Positions 1 through 10,803 of a stretch of 64,000 nt of DNA are shown here, piece after piece. Source of the stretch: Manduca sexta. Its lineage: Eukaryota; Arthropoda; Insecta; Lepidoptera; Sphingidae. Where the stretch lies: NCBI RefSeq assembly GCF_014839805.1, contig NC_051129.1:3848920-3912919 (forward strand). Direction: 5' to 3'. Below the pieces are notes generated by a model. The model was given only the letters and a program-made list of their open reading frames with translations, did not search any database and was not told where the DNA came from. Numbering within the stretch: position 1 is the first letter of the stretch; every line of letters begins with the position of its first letter. The translations under genes were made by a program, and so were the position numbers.

Positions 1-3000
1 TGCTGAGTTATGGAATAAAATCGACTAGTCTTCTAAAAAAATACATCAGACATAGTATTCATGTTCACATTAACAACATACGATCTACCAATTTACACTA
101 ATCATAATTATTTTATTTAATAAAATTACATTTCATAATTTTTACTGATACATCTTTTAAAACTAGATTACATTTGAACAGCTATTTTAATCGCAGAAGT
201 CAGTTGCTATGCTCCAATATCAAGGTAAGAATGCGCCGTGCATACGATTTACGATGTATAATGTGCGTTCATAACATTGTATTATATTGCTTACTATAAA
301 TAATCTATACTGGAATATATCTAATAATTAATCGTGATGATAATGATTTTGTAAACCTCTTATCTTATCCTTAGAAATCTAAGAAATTATCAAAATAACA
401 AATCTACAAACACAGATATGCACGGTTGTGCATTGACGTCATCGATAAATGCAAAAATTGAAAGTTATGTGCATAATGAAACAGTGACAGAGCATTGCAA
501 ACCGTGCTGTCTAAATCATATTACCTGGAATAAAAACACTTTCTTAGACAAAATGACGTAAACGTATGCTTTTGCGTTCCTTTATGAAAAACAGATGTCT
601 AATGCCTAATGTTTCAAACAAATTCTCCCTTTCTATGTTTAATGATCGCAACGCATTCGCGAATCCATAATCCACAACATAAGTGGATAGATAGCTATTG
701 CTTACTATCTTAATCGTACTTCCTCTATTAAAAACGTTTCTGTACGCCAAATATCCGGATTCGGCCATTACCAGCAATGATTTCATATCTTCGCAACAAG
801 GTTGTTTAGATCTAAATATAAACTGCATTCGAAAGTACTTTCCGTTGTAATGAGCGTAGGTTAAAATAAATCACGCAGCACGCCAAGTAATTTATTCTTT
901 GAAAAATAATAGCATCTATCAATGGATCTTTATAACCATATTTTTATCGGTAATTATAACAGAGTTGGTAGTGTAAAGAAAGAAACAAGTTCTGTTTTAT
1001 TTATTATTTTTCGACATGTTTGATGTAGATAAGCGGTTTGCATTATATTGTTTGCTTAAGATTGATGCAATCGGAGCCGTCTGCCGTTCGACGTTCGGAA
1101 GCATTTTCGCGTGTATATTAAACGTAAATTGTAAAGGCCGTGTGAGACTAGCTAGGGTTGCCAACTGTGATATTAAAAGAGGTGAAAGATCGGTTTTAAC
1201 CTTGTTCAAGCCAAAAATAGTTTTACTGTTAAAATCAACCGTATCTAATAAACCAGTTTTCAATGAACAATTGCTCACAAATAACACCGAATTTATAAAT
1301 TCTGCAAAAGGTGTAATGAAATAATTACTTAATGCATCAAAAAATAAAATACTATTTTTTGCTCTTCTGACCTTGATATACAGTTTTTGTTCAAAACTTT
1401 TGCAACCCTAAACCTCTAGAGTCAGTGGCACTGCGCCCTGCTTCCATTACAATATAATTTCATTAAATATCTAATTTAGTAATCTGCTAACCATTTACTC
1501 TTATATATAAAAATAAAATAATATTATGTAAAAATATAGTTTTTCCGCGAACCCAGAGCAACCGTCAAATCAAAACGTAAACTTTACTCTAAAGAATTTC
1601 TGTCTGGTTTCCTTCAACCGCTTGGCGCCGGTCCCAATGCAACTCAAGACTGCAGTCCGCAGTCATTGGAGCATTATCGGACGAGCCGAGTGAATCTGGC
1701 TACACTGACCTAGAAAGAGAAATATCGCGAATATGCAATATGCACTCTCGCACACCGGTTAAACATATACAAATTTTATTAACTGGTCGAATGGAACATT
1801 TTATGAGTGCACTCTGGGATTTCCAATTTATCGGAAAAGTGACTGCAGTATTACGCTTGAGAGAGAAAACCCAGCTGCCTCTGCATGAGACCGACCCGGC
1901 GTAATATCGTGAGAGTGCAAGCAATAAGGGAATTAATATCACTCTGTTTACACATGTGCGGGAACCGTAATAAGTTTTACCTGTCCAAGCTCTGTTGATT
2001 TGGGTTCCGCGCTGGTTTATAACTGTGTATTGATTTATGAACGTGTTATCGTTGGATAAGGTTCAATATCGAGTGACAACGCACGGTACAAATTCGGCGC
2101 CAACGGAACGATTGTCAACAGCCCTTCAGGCTGCACAAACAAGACCACCACGAGCAAACATTCACGCTGTCAACGCTATCTAATCTGACGAGCTGTGCGA
2201 GTGATGCCGGGGACTGCGTGCGCACTAAATATAAACCTTATATAAAATCGGTCACTATGGTACACATCGCACGTCATCAAATCGAAACCGGTATCGATAA
2301 TCGATAAATGCCATATTGACTCACCTCCGGCGGTAATGTGTAATCGTCTTACGTCACCAATAACAAGCTCAATGCAAATAGGTATGTATATGAGCTGATT
2401 AAGAAATTAAAAAGCATAAATAAGACAGTTTGTTTCTCAAGATTATCTTGTAAATATCGTGTTCAGTGAAACGAAACGTTTTAGCTGCTAATGAACGAGT
2501 GTTATACATAATTAATGATGTAACGCGCTGGCTCGATGTTTCCGTAAGGGTCGTTTATGAACTTTACGATTCATAAATCAACCGCTGTGCCCGGGCTTGC
2601 CGCAACATCTTGAGTGCAAAGGAATTGGATTGGTAGCCGATACTCATGTTATGACAGTCGGTATCCCCGCGACTACACAAACGTATGTTGTCCCAGTATT
2701 TGAAATGGTAATGACGTGACGGGCGACTTATTTAAAACACCTCGTTTGTTAATATAATATGACCCAATTTTGATTATACCAAACGACGGTAAACAAGAGA
2801 TAAAAATATTTGTTGAGATGAGCGATGTACTTCGTACTCATTTTGTATAACAAAGTCCTTATTAAAATAAGTAGGGCGCGTGATTGATATTATTATGAAG
2901 ACGATATACGTCTATTATGTTCGTGGAGTATAACCGGCCTAGAATAAACAAAATGTGGATGAGTTTAACATTAATAACAGTTCCGCATGCGGGGAGTGTC

Positions 3001-3748
3001 CAATGAACTCATTCCAGACGCCCACGCTTACTCGGCCACATTACAACGCGACAGATATTAGAATAGCCCCCGCAGATAATAAAATATGTTTCACGGAAAC
3101 CAATGAAGTTGGACTTCACAGAAATCAAATAAGGCCTATCTTAGTGAATCATAAACTGGTTTCATAGAATATGTCTGATAAAGAACGCTATTAAATATTT
3201 GACAAATGAGTATAAGTTTCGGAAATGAAGACAATATCCTATTTATGATATACACGTACGCCATTATAGTTGGAATTTACTAAAATGTAGTTATAAAGAA
3301 GAGTGAACAAATAGGCACATTGTGTAGAAAAATTTAAAACAAGAAGTAACTTACAGCACTCTCTTGAAAGAATTTTCCGTGTTGGATTTGCAGCCTCACA
3401 GGTTACCCGTACATATCCAGATTTTATAATATACATCGTTATAACATTAGTCATATACTATACATTTTATATTGGTTCGTAAGTCGCCAACCTTCGCAAA
3501 TCTATTAATAGTCATATCTACGAAATTTGAATAACGAACCATTCACAAAATGTAGATGGTATTAACTGTTTATTTATAAAGCAAAATACTTGTCAGCCTT
3601 GTTTCTCGTTATTCAATCTTACGAAATATGATGTCAACATAATATTGAACGTGATAAGAATCACTTTTTAACAGCACGCCATTTACAATTACGTAGGTGG
3701 GCAGTGAGCACGAGATAAACCACCCACATGCAGACCCTGAAAATATAT
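1..3748. other. Non-coding flank left of the gypsy element
   Basis: About 3.7 kb of AT-rich DNA with no recognisable exon, tRNA or complete repeat. Open frames on both strands are short, mostly begin at non-ATG codons and have no known motif. The only ATG-initiated frame of note is at 544-828 on the minus strand (listed separately). A stretch near 1153 with the words ggttgccaactg recurs loosely near 43209 and may be an old dispersed repeat. Nothing else can be supported. Confidence 0.5.
544..828 (-). CDS. Unrecognised single-exon ORF, 94 aa
   Basis: An uninterrupted ATG-to-stop frame on the minus strand encodes 94 residues beginning MQFIFRSKQPCCEDMKSLLV. No domain, signal peptide or membrane segment is recognised. 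The composition is ordinary for a soluble, slightly basic protein. There is no clear promoter or splice context, and the surrounding DNA is AT-rich and otherwise empty. It could be a chance frame or a relic of a mobile element. The call rests only on the length and the fairly even amino-acid composition. Confidence 0.18.
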   Translation of the reverse strand: MQFIFRSKQPCCEDMKSLLVMAESGYLAYRNVFNRGSTIKIVSNSYLSTYVVDYGFANALRSLNIERENLFETLGIRHLFFIKERKSIRLRHFV

Positions 3749-3994
3749 TGTAACGGTTATTCCGTTACTAATTACTTATTTATTTTATTATTTTGTATTA
3801 GGTAAACATTATTTTATAATAATTAATTTTTTATTAACAATAAGAGAATGTCACGCGCATCGGCTAAAAGGTCTGGGAGCATGCGCCGAAAGGCAGGGAT
3901 TTCACCCCCGCGCCCGGACGAGGGGAATGCGTTCGGGCAAGCGTCATTAGGAGGAATCCAATAAAACGCGATCGAACTATATTCGCAAATTATA

Positions 3995-5301
3995 CTTAGT
4001 CTGGCCATAAATACTGTTACACTTAATTATAAAAAAATATTACATTTGAATTTCGAATCTGTCATTTTTATACGATTGTTCATTGTGTTTTCTCATTTTG
4101 GCGCCAATACATTGTAAAATATTTTGCGATATTAAAATGGTGTGGGGTGATAAAGAGAACCGAATCGCTGTGATAGCATTACACAAAGTAGGTATGGAGC
4201 CAAATGCAATTTTTAAAACTCTCCATACACTTGGTATTAGTAAAATGTTTGTGTACCGGGCTATTAATAGGTACAATGAGACCTCCTCTGTTTGTGACAG
4301 AAAAAGATCTGGCCGTCCACGTAGTGTTCGTACGAAAAAGGTGGTCAAAGCAGTAAGGGAAAGAATTCGAAGAAATCCTGTCCGAAAGCAAAAGATTTTA
4401 TCTCGGGAAATGAAGATAGCACCTAGAACCATGTCGCGTATTTTAAAAGATGACTTAGGACTTGCAGCCTATAAGAGACGCACTGGCCATTTCTTAACTG
4501 ATAATTTAAAGAAGAATAGGGTGGTAAAATCGAAACAACTACTGAAGCGGTACGCAAAGGGAGGTCACAGAAAAATTTTGTTTACGGATGAGAAAATTTT
4601 TACAATTGAGCAACATTTTAACAAACAAAATGACCGTATTTATGCTCAAAGCTCTAAGGAAGCTTCCCAATTAGTCGACAGAGTGCAACGTGGACATTAT
4701 CCGACTTCAGTGATGGTTTGGTGGGGTGTTAGCTATGAAGGAGTGACTGAGCCATATTTTTGTGAAAAAGGTATCAAAACATCGGCACAAGTGTATCAAG
4801 ATACCATTCTTGAGAAGGTAGTTAAGCCCCTTAACATCACCATGTTCAATAACCAAGTATGGTCCTTCCAGCAAGACTCGGCGCCGGGTCATAAAGCTCG
4901 GTCCACGCAGTCTTGGTTGGAATCGAACGTTTCGGACTTCATCAGAGCTGAAGACTGGCCGTCGTCTAGTCCCGATCTTAATCCGCTGGATTATGATTTG
5001 TGGTCAGTTTTAGAGAGTACAGCTTGCTCTAAACGCCATGATAATTTGGAGTCCCTAAAACAATCTATACGATTGGCAGTGAAGAATTTTCCCATGGAAA
5101 GAGTGCGTGCTTCTATTGATAACTGGCCTCATCGTTTAAAGGACTGTATTGCAGCCAATGGAGACCACTTCGAATAAGCTTTTTATATTTTTAATTGTTT
5201 TATATTTATGTATTAAACTGACACACTGTAAAAGTAATAAATGTTATTTGCAGTTAACAATTTTCTTTTTTCTTTATTACAATATTTATGGCAAGACTAG
5301 G
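3995..5301 (+). mobile_element. Complete maT-type mariner (Tc1/mariner superfamily)
   Basis: A 1,307-bp element flanked by a TA duplication (3993-3994 and 5302-5303). The terminal inverted repeats are about 24 bp: left CTTAGTCTGGCCATAAATAC, right (reverse complement) CCTAGTCTTGCCATAAATAT. The undisturbed target can be read in the 3' LTR at about 11047-11055, which fixes the borders to the base. The single transposase frame (4137-5177) is intact with a DD37D triad, the spacing of the maT clade known from moths. Both ends and the enzyme are present, so the copy may be competent to move. Confidence 0.95.
4137..5177 (+). CDS. maT-type mariner transposase, intact, 346 aa
   Basis: This is a cut-and-paste transposase that binds the mariner inverted repeats in the nucleus and inserts the element at TA. 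The ATG at 4137 (context aaaATGG) is chosen; the frame upstream begins only at a TTG. The N-terminal 110 residues hold two helix-turn-helix regions linked by a GRPR motif near residues 59-62. The RNase-H-fold catalytic domain shows D151 (LFTDEK), D247 (FQQDSAPGH) and D285 (SPDLNPLDYDLW). There are 37 residues between the second and third aspartates, hence DD37D, as in the maT clade rather than DD34D mariner or DD34E Tc1. Length matches the usual 340-350 aa. No internal stop or frameshift is seen. Confidence 0.96.
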   Translation: MVWGDKENRIAVIALHKVGMEPNAIFKTLHTLGISKMFVYRAINRYNETSSVCDRKRSGRPRSVRTKKVVKAVRERIRRNPVRKQKILSREMKIAPRTMSRILKDDLGLAAYKRRTGHFLTDNLKKNRVVKSKQLLKRYAKGGHRKILFTDEKIFTIEQHFNKQNDRIYAQSSKEASQLVDRVQRGHYPTSVMVWWGVSYEGVTEPYFCEKGIKTSAQVYQDTILEKVVKPLNITMFNNQVWSFQQDSAPGHKARSTQSWLESNVSDFIRAEDWPSSSPDLNPLDYDLWSVLESTACSKRHDNLESLKQSIRLAVKNFPMERVRASIDNWPHRLKDCIAANGDHFE

Positions 5302-5742
5302 TAAAATTACTGAACATAATATCTACAGCCTTGTGTACCCCGAATTGGGGTTCACCTGCTTGCTTAGCGCTCTGCCCTACTGCCTGCTACTAGCGTCGGT
5401 CACTCCGGTTCCAGTCGTGTTCCACGGGAGTGGTTGCATGACCCTTTTGCCTGCTGCAGTTTACCTACGGGTGCTACCTACTGCTTGCTGCTGTAGCAAG
5501 AAGAGTGCACGCTACTGCACTCAGCGCCGCGCACCAGGAACCCAAGGCCAGTGTATTCAATCGGTGGAGAATGTGTTTTGGACAATGGATGTTCTAATAC
5601 CCCGACCCCTTATAGAATAAGTGTCTTATATAATATTTTGTTTACCTTTATTACATATATTTTGTTAGCTTTCCCTTGCCTTTTTATTTCTTTAGCTCCC
5701 ATTAACCAGATAAGGTGGGCAGGGCAACGGGGAGTGTGACAT

Positions 5743-5753
5743 TGGCGCCCAAC
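5743..5753 (+). promoter_or_regulatory. Primer binding site for minus-strand DNA synthesis (tRNA-Lys type)
   Basis: TGGCGCCCAAC lies one base after the 5' LTR. It is complementary to the CCA-bearing 3' end of insect tRNA-Lys(CUU), the primer used by several insect gypsy elements. Complementarity ends after 11 bases. Confidence 0.85.
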
Positions 5754-6146
5754 TGTTAGTTACATCCATAACCATAATGCATTTCTCCTCTGGTTTGTTT
5801 TTAATAGTTTTCTTTGGTGTTGGCTATTAAATTATTAAAACTGTGTTGTGTTAAAGCGACTTGTGTGTGGCAATACTACATTGTGTTCATTGCTCTTTAA
5901 CATTTTATATCTTGCTACCAAAACTATAAATTTTCTGAATCTTGCTATACTCAACTACATTATTGCTTATAACACATTAGTCAATAATTACTAATCTTAA
6001 GGTGGTTTTTAATAATCAATTCTACAATTAGTTGTAAGTTTTTATTTTTAATTAAGACAATTTTTCATATTAATTGTAAGATATTAGTATTTAAGCTACA
6101 CCTTCCAATTGTGTTATTATTAAACACTCATCCAAACAAAGTCACA

Positions 6147-7541
6147 ATGGCTTATATTATTAAATTTCTTTCACTTCAAAAAACTGAACTAGAGTATGAA
6201 GTACAGCTTCGTGGTGGTTCCGGGGAATCTGTACATGACCTTAGGAAACAGATAGTAAAGTTAGCTCAACTCCTACCATCTGAAGATATTTTAGAGTCCC
6301 ATTTAGAACCTTCTGATGACTTGAAAGGAGTGAAAGAATCCCTTGTTAAGTCACAAGGAAACATAGCAATTTTAAAATCCAAATATGACAAAAATCTATT
6401 TGTCAGAACTGAAAATTTATTAAACCACATTCACCATCGGCTAAGTAGAATAATTGTAAACCCTGAAGTTGCTGAACTATATAAGTTAAGTAGTACTCAT
6501 CTTAAGGCGCAATATAAAGAACTCTTAGCATTAAATCCCCCTACACCACAACCCGAAATAAATAATACAACTATTTCTAAAACTGCTACAGAGACTACAA
6601 ACACTATAACTGTGACATGTGAACGGAGTTTAAACGCTGATATTAGTAAATTAAAATTCTCTGGTAAGTCGTGCGTGCGCTCGTTTATACAAAGAGTAGA
6701 AGAATTTGTTTTGTCTAGGGGTATTACGCATGAAAAAATTTTATCATTGGCTTTCGAAATATTTGTCGACGATGCCTTACATTGGTACAGATGCAACAAA
6801 GATAGAGTAAAATCATGGCAAGAATTATGTATATTGTTGAAAGAGGACTTTAGCACTAGTGATTACGATTATAGACTCGCCGCTGAAATTAGGTCTCGCA
6901 CACAAGGAGAAGATGAGAACATTACTATATACCTGTCCATAATGCACGGCATGTTTTCTCGTCTTAGCAAACCCTGCTCAGAGGAGGACAAACTTGATAT
7001 TTTGCTTCATAATATCCGCCCTTGCTACGCGGGATCATTGACCGCCTCGCCAGGGATTCAGAGTATCGATCAACTTAGATCCATATGCCGTAATTATGAA
7101 AATATTCAGTCTCGTTTTTCACATTTTCACGAACCACCTAGAGTTACTAGTTCTACACTAGCCCCAGAATTTGCATATAAGCAAACTGCTACCACCTCGA
7201 GTATGTCGGCGAATAAGAATTACCAAGATAACTATAATAATAATAATAAAAAGAATACTTACTCTAAACCTAACTTTAATAACTATTCTAAAACGAATTC
7301 GGGCATAATGTACAGCGGAAACCCTGAGTATAATCAAACAAAAAAACTCACGGTAGCCGCTATTACTACTCAATCTCGACCTAGACCTATGTATTGCCCA
7401 CGGTGCAGAACAGACGACCATACACTAAAAACTTGTAAAGAGGAACGATTCCTCATATGTTTCAAATGCGGAAAGAAAGGTGTTCGCTTTGCGGAATGTA
7501 CTGACTGTAATCCAGTTCAAACTATTGAATCAAAAAACTAA
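6147..7541 (+). CDS. gag: gypsy Gag polyprotein, 464 aa
   Basis: This is the structural capsid/nucleocapsid protein of the retrotransposon. The ATG at 6147 has a good context (cacaATGG); an in-frame extension upstream starts only at GTG. The middle (about residues 160-320) resembles the retrotransposon capsid domain, with a conserved aromatic pair near DALHWYRCNK. It is followed by an Asn/Lys/Tyr-rich linker and two zinc-knuckle units near the C-terminus. The first knuckle (YCPRCRTDDHTLKTC) has the complete C-X2-C-X4-H-X4-C pattern. The second (CFKCGKKGVRFAEC) has Val where His is expected. The frame ends at TAA 7539-7541 directly after an A AAA AAC slippery heptamer, so Pol is probably made by -1 frameshifting. 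Confidence 0.93.
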   Translation: MAYIIKFLSLQKTELEYEVQLRGGSGESVHDLRKQIVKLAQLLPSEDILESHLEPSDDLKGVKESLVKSQGNIAILKSKYDKNLFVRTENLLNHIHHRLSRIIVNPEVAELYKLSSTHLKAQYKELLALNPPTPQPEINNTTISKTATETTNTITVTCERSLNADISKLKFSGKSCVRSFIQRVEEFVLSRGITHEKILSLAFEIFVDDALHWYRCNKDRVKSWQELCILLKEDFSTSDYDYRLAAEIRSRTQGEDENITIYLSIMHGMFSRLSKPCSEEDKLDILLHNIRPCYAGSLTASPGIQSIDQLRSICRNYENIQSRFSHFHEPPRVTSSTLAPEFAYKQTATTSSMSANKNYQDNYNNNNKKNTYSKPNFNNYSKTNSGIMYSGNPEYNQTKKLTVAAITTQSRPRPMYCPRCRTDDHTLKTCKEERFLICFKCGKKGVRFAECTDCNPVQTIESKN

Positions 7542-8830
7542 AGACTATGGGTTGGAAAAACGGTGTTACTATTTCACATATGAATAAGACAAGTATGACT
7601 GAGTGGAAACAATGGCTAAGTTTTATATCTAAATTTCTTACTCTTAATACTGTTTTTTCAATCCATGATAATAATAATATTAATAGGTCGCGTCTTTACG
7701 TTTCTGTCAATGTCTGTGACACTTCTCTAACGGGCCTTTTAGACACTGGTTCATCCGCTACTATACTTGGAAATAGGAGTCATGAGATGCTATATAAGCT
7801 CGGGTTTAAACTGAAAACTAGTGACTCAACCCAATTCGTTGCCGCAGGCGGAGAAAAACTAAACTCAATAGGCATTATACACTTACCACTTAAATTCGAA
7901 CACCAAACCCACCATATTCAAGCTCACGTAGTCCCTGAAGTGAAACATGACCTTATATTGGGAATAGATTTTTGGCGTTTGTTTGGCTTACTTCCCAAAA
8001 ATCTTGACCGCATCGCCTTCTATAAAGAAGTCGAAGCTTCCACGATTGACATAGAAAACATAGAACCTAAACTTCTATGCTCTTATAGACATTTATCCGA
8101 CAAACAAAGAGAAACTGCGGATTATATAATATCGCAGTTTCACATTTCTTATGAAAGGCGCGGGCTAGGCCGTACGTCACTGACTACGCATTCCATAGAC
8201 ACGGGTGATGCCGTACCTATTCGGCAACGGTACTACAGAATGTCTCCTGAGAAACAGCGCATCCTTGTCGAACAACTAGACGAAATGCTCAAGGAAGATG
8301 TCGTAGAACCATGCGAGAGTCCGTGGTCATCCCCGGTCCTATTGACTCCCAAAAAGAATGGGGAGCTTCGTTTTTGTCTAGACAGTAGGAAACTTAATGC
8401 TGTTACAAAGAAAGATGCTTACAGTTTGCCATACATATCAGAAATTCTAGACAATCTGCGAGACGCCAAATATTTGTCCAGCATAGACCTCTCTAAGAGT
8501 TTTTGGCAAATACTCATCCGAAAAGAGGACAGGCAGAAGACTGCCTTCTATATACCTACCCGCGGTACCTTCCAGTTCAAGTCTATGCCCTTCGGACTGA
8601 CTAATGCACCGGCAACCCAACAAAGATTGGTCGACGCACTATTTTACGGACCTGAATTTGAACATAAAGTCTTTGTCTTTGTTGATGACGTTATAATTGT
8701 GTCAAACAATTTCGAACAGCACATCACACTACTGATGCGAGTTCTTGAAAAATTGAAAATGGCTAATCTCACTATAAATTTTGAGAAAAGTCAATTTTTA
8801 GGTCACAGCTTAAGTACCTCGGATATATAG
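7529..8830 (+). pseudogene. pol: gypsy Pol, first part: protease and reverse transcriptase (frameshifted)
   Basis: The frame opens at 7529 in the -1 phase from gag and probably continues from it by ribosomal slippage; an ATG at 7547 is also present. An aspartic protease motif LLDTGSSATILG is centred on the Asp at 7742-7744. The reverse transcriptase palm follows with LDSRKLNAVTKKDAYSLP, FGLTNAPATQQRL and the catalytic FVDD at 8678-8689. The frame then falls into a stop at 8828-8830, while the RT sequence continues in the next frame. The shift maps to the T5 run at 8795-8799, consistent with loss of one T. The break removes the RT thumb, RNase H and integrase from this product. Confidence 0.93.
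7532..7538 (+). promoter_or_regulatory. -1 ribosomal frameshift heptamer A AAA AAC at the gag stop
   Basis: In the gag frame the codons read tcA AAA AAC taa, so X XXY YYZ is in the correct phase and abuts the gag stop. The pol frame is -1 relative to gag and opens at 7529, giving a 13-nt overlap. No downstream pseudoknot was identified by eye. Confidence 0.75.
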
Positions 8831-10752
8831 TAGACTCCAACGGATTACAGGCCGATCCAGAAAAAGTTAACTGTATATTGAATTATCCTACTCCTACTAA
8901 TCGTAAGGAAGTTCGTCGATTTATTGGAACTGCCTCTTGGTACCGCAGATTTATCCCTAACTTTAGTACATTATCTTCACCCCTGAATAAGTTGACATCA
9001 CAAGGCAAAAATGCACCACCTTTCACGTGGTCCCAGGAGGCTGATAAGGCATTCAAAGAACTTAAAAAGTGTCTTGTCTCCCCTCCAATACTTTCATGCC
9101 CAGATTATACTAAATCGTTTGAAGTGCATACCGATGCAAGCGATTACGGTATCGGTGCGGTACTTACTCAAACTATCGACGGTCAAGAAAAAGTCATCGC
9201 GTACATGAGCAAGTCCCTATCCCAAGCGGAACGCAACTACAGTGCTACTGAACGAGAGACGTTAGCCGTCCTTGTTGCTATTGAGCACTGGCGCTGCTAC
9301 GTAGAAAATGGCCGTAAGTTTACAGTTTACACGGACCACTCTTCTCTTAAATGGTTCCTGAACTTAAACAACCCAACGGGAAGACTCGCTCGATGGGGAG
9401 TTAGACTATCGGCATACAACTTCGAAATTAAACATAAGAAAGGTTCCGAAAATATCGTACCAGACAGCCTAAGTCGGTCAATTCCTATTTCCACCATCGA
9501 CACTGCAACGGTCGTTTCTCCATGTAGGACTACTGATCCCTGGTATTTAAATATCTTCAAAGGATGTCAAAGCTCTCCAACATCGTTTGCCAACTACCGC
9601 GTTACTGATGGAAAGCTATTCCGGTACATGAAGTCTTTAAATCCTTTATCTAGAGAATTTGAATGGAAAGAAGTTATTCCGATAGAATATCGTCAAGCTA
9701 TTATCGCTAAAAACCATTCCGAACCCACATCTGGCCATTTTGGTATTTTCAAAACTCATAAACGTCTTACTTTACGATACTTTTGGCCAAGTTTACACAA
9801 AGATGTGATTAACTTCGTTACTAGTTGCGAAACCTGTCTCTCCTACAAGCACCCAAATCACACGACTCTAGGAACAATGGGTAGGCCTAAAAATTGCTGC
9901 CGACCTTTCCAAATGATTAGTGCTGATTTAGTTGGCCCATTGCCTGCGTCTAAAAAGCAAAACACGTTCCTTCTTGTAATAATGTGCTGCTTCTCAAAAT
10001 ATTGCTTATTGTTCCCTATTAGACGGGCCACCTCAGATGTTATATGTAGGATTTTTGAGGAAAATGTCTTTTTAGTTCACGGTATTCCGAGCACTATAAT
10101 CACGGACAACGGAAAACAATTTACCAGCAATAAGATACACAATTTATTTGCGCACTACAATATTCCAAACACCTACTATACTCCACTCTATACACCACAA
10201 ATCAACACAGTAGAACGCTACAATAAAACTATAATAACCGCTATATCTACCTTCATCGAAGATGACCATAGGTTTTGGGACACTAATATCCCCAAAATAC
10301 AATTCGCCTTGAATAGCGCTGTCAATGAAGTTACAGGGTTTACACCTTCATTTCTTGTTTTTGGCCGCGAGTTACCTAGCGACGGCTCTCATTATATCGA
10401 TGCTGATTTGGAGAACCAAATTGTATTCGGTCCCCGTGATAGCTATGCAGAGAATTTAGGTACACTTCGAAAAATATTTGACAAAGTACATCTCTCCCTT
10501 ATTAAGGCACATTCTCGCAATGCTGCTCAGTATAATTTACGTCGTAAAAAGTTTGATTTTAACGTTGGTGACACTGTATGGAAACGCACATACTACCTCA
10601 GTGACAAATCCAACAGATTCTCCAAGAAATTAGCTCCAAAATTTATCAAATGCCGTATAACGGCAAAGAAGTCAAAACTTGTCTATGATCTGGAAGACAT
10701 GGCAGGTCGAAACCTAGGGACTTGGCACGTCAAGGACTTTAAACTCACCTAA
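8800..10752 (+). pseudogene. pol: gypsy Pol, second part: RT thumb, RNase H and integrase
   Basis: This continues pol in the shifted frame without a start codon of its own; the first in-frame candidate is a TTG at 8878. RNase H is marked by HTDASDYGIGAVL, with its first Asp near 9133. Integrase has an N-terminal HHCC zinc domain (NHSEPTSGHF ... CETC) and a DD35E core: Asp 9924-9926 (ADLVGP), Asp 10105-10107 (TDNGKQF) and Glu 10213-10215 (VERYNKT), with 35 residues between the last two. A chromodomain was not recognised at the C-terminus. The frame is otherwise open to TAA 10750-10752, so the frameshift near 8797 is the only visible lesion. Confidence 0.93.
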
Positions 10753-10791
10753 GAGATAAATGGGATTTTCCCTAGGAAAAATCCAAACCTT

Positions 10792-10801
10792 AAAAGGGGG
10801 G
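10792..10801 (+). promoter_or_regulatory. Polypurine tract for plus-strand DNA synthesis
   Basis: AAAAGGGGGG lies two bases before the TG that opens the 3' LTR, where gypsy elements keep the RNase-H-resistant plus-strand primer. Confidence 0.85.
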
Positions 10802-10803
10802 TA

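Larger units (their letters stand above)
3749..5741 (+). repeat. 5' LTR of the gypsy element, split by a mariner
   Basis: It starts TGTAACGGTTATTCCG and ends GTGTGACA, giving the usual TG...CA ends. Positions 3749-3994 and 5302-5741 match the 3' LTR; 3995-5301 is the inserted mariner, and the second TA (5302-5303) is the duplicated target. An AATAAA at 3960-3965 lies just upstream of the insertion. The mariner therefore probably sits in the R/U5 part and would be included in any transcript started in this LTR. The only LTR-LTR difference seen is one T fewer in the run near 5575. Confidence 0.95.

Noticed and set aside
4083..4136. 18-residue N-terminal extension of the transposase
   Set aside because: It begins at TTG; starting at the ATG at 4137 gives the usual family length.
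6111..6146. Upstream extension of Gag
   Set aside because: It begins at GTG; the ATG at 6147 has a strong context and conserved-looking start.
10753..10803. Possible env gene between pol and the 3' LTR
   Set aside because: Only about 50 bp separates the pol stop from the LTR, so there is no room for a third frame.
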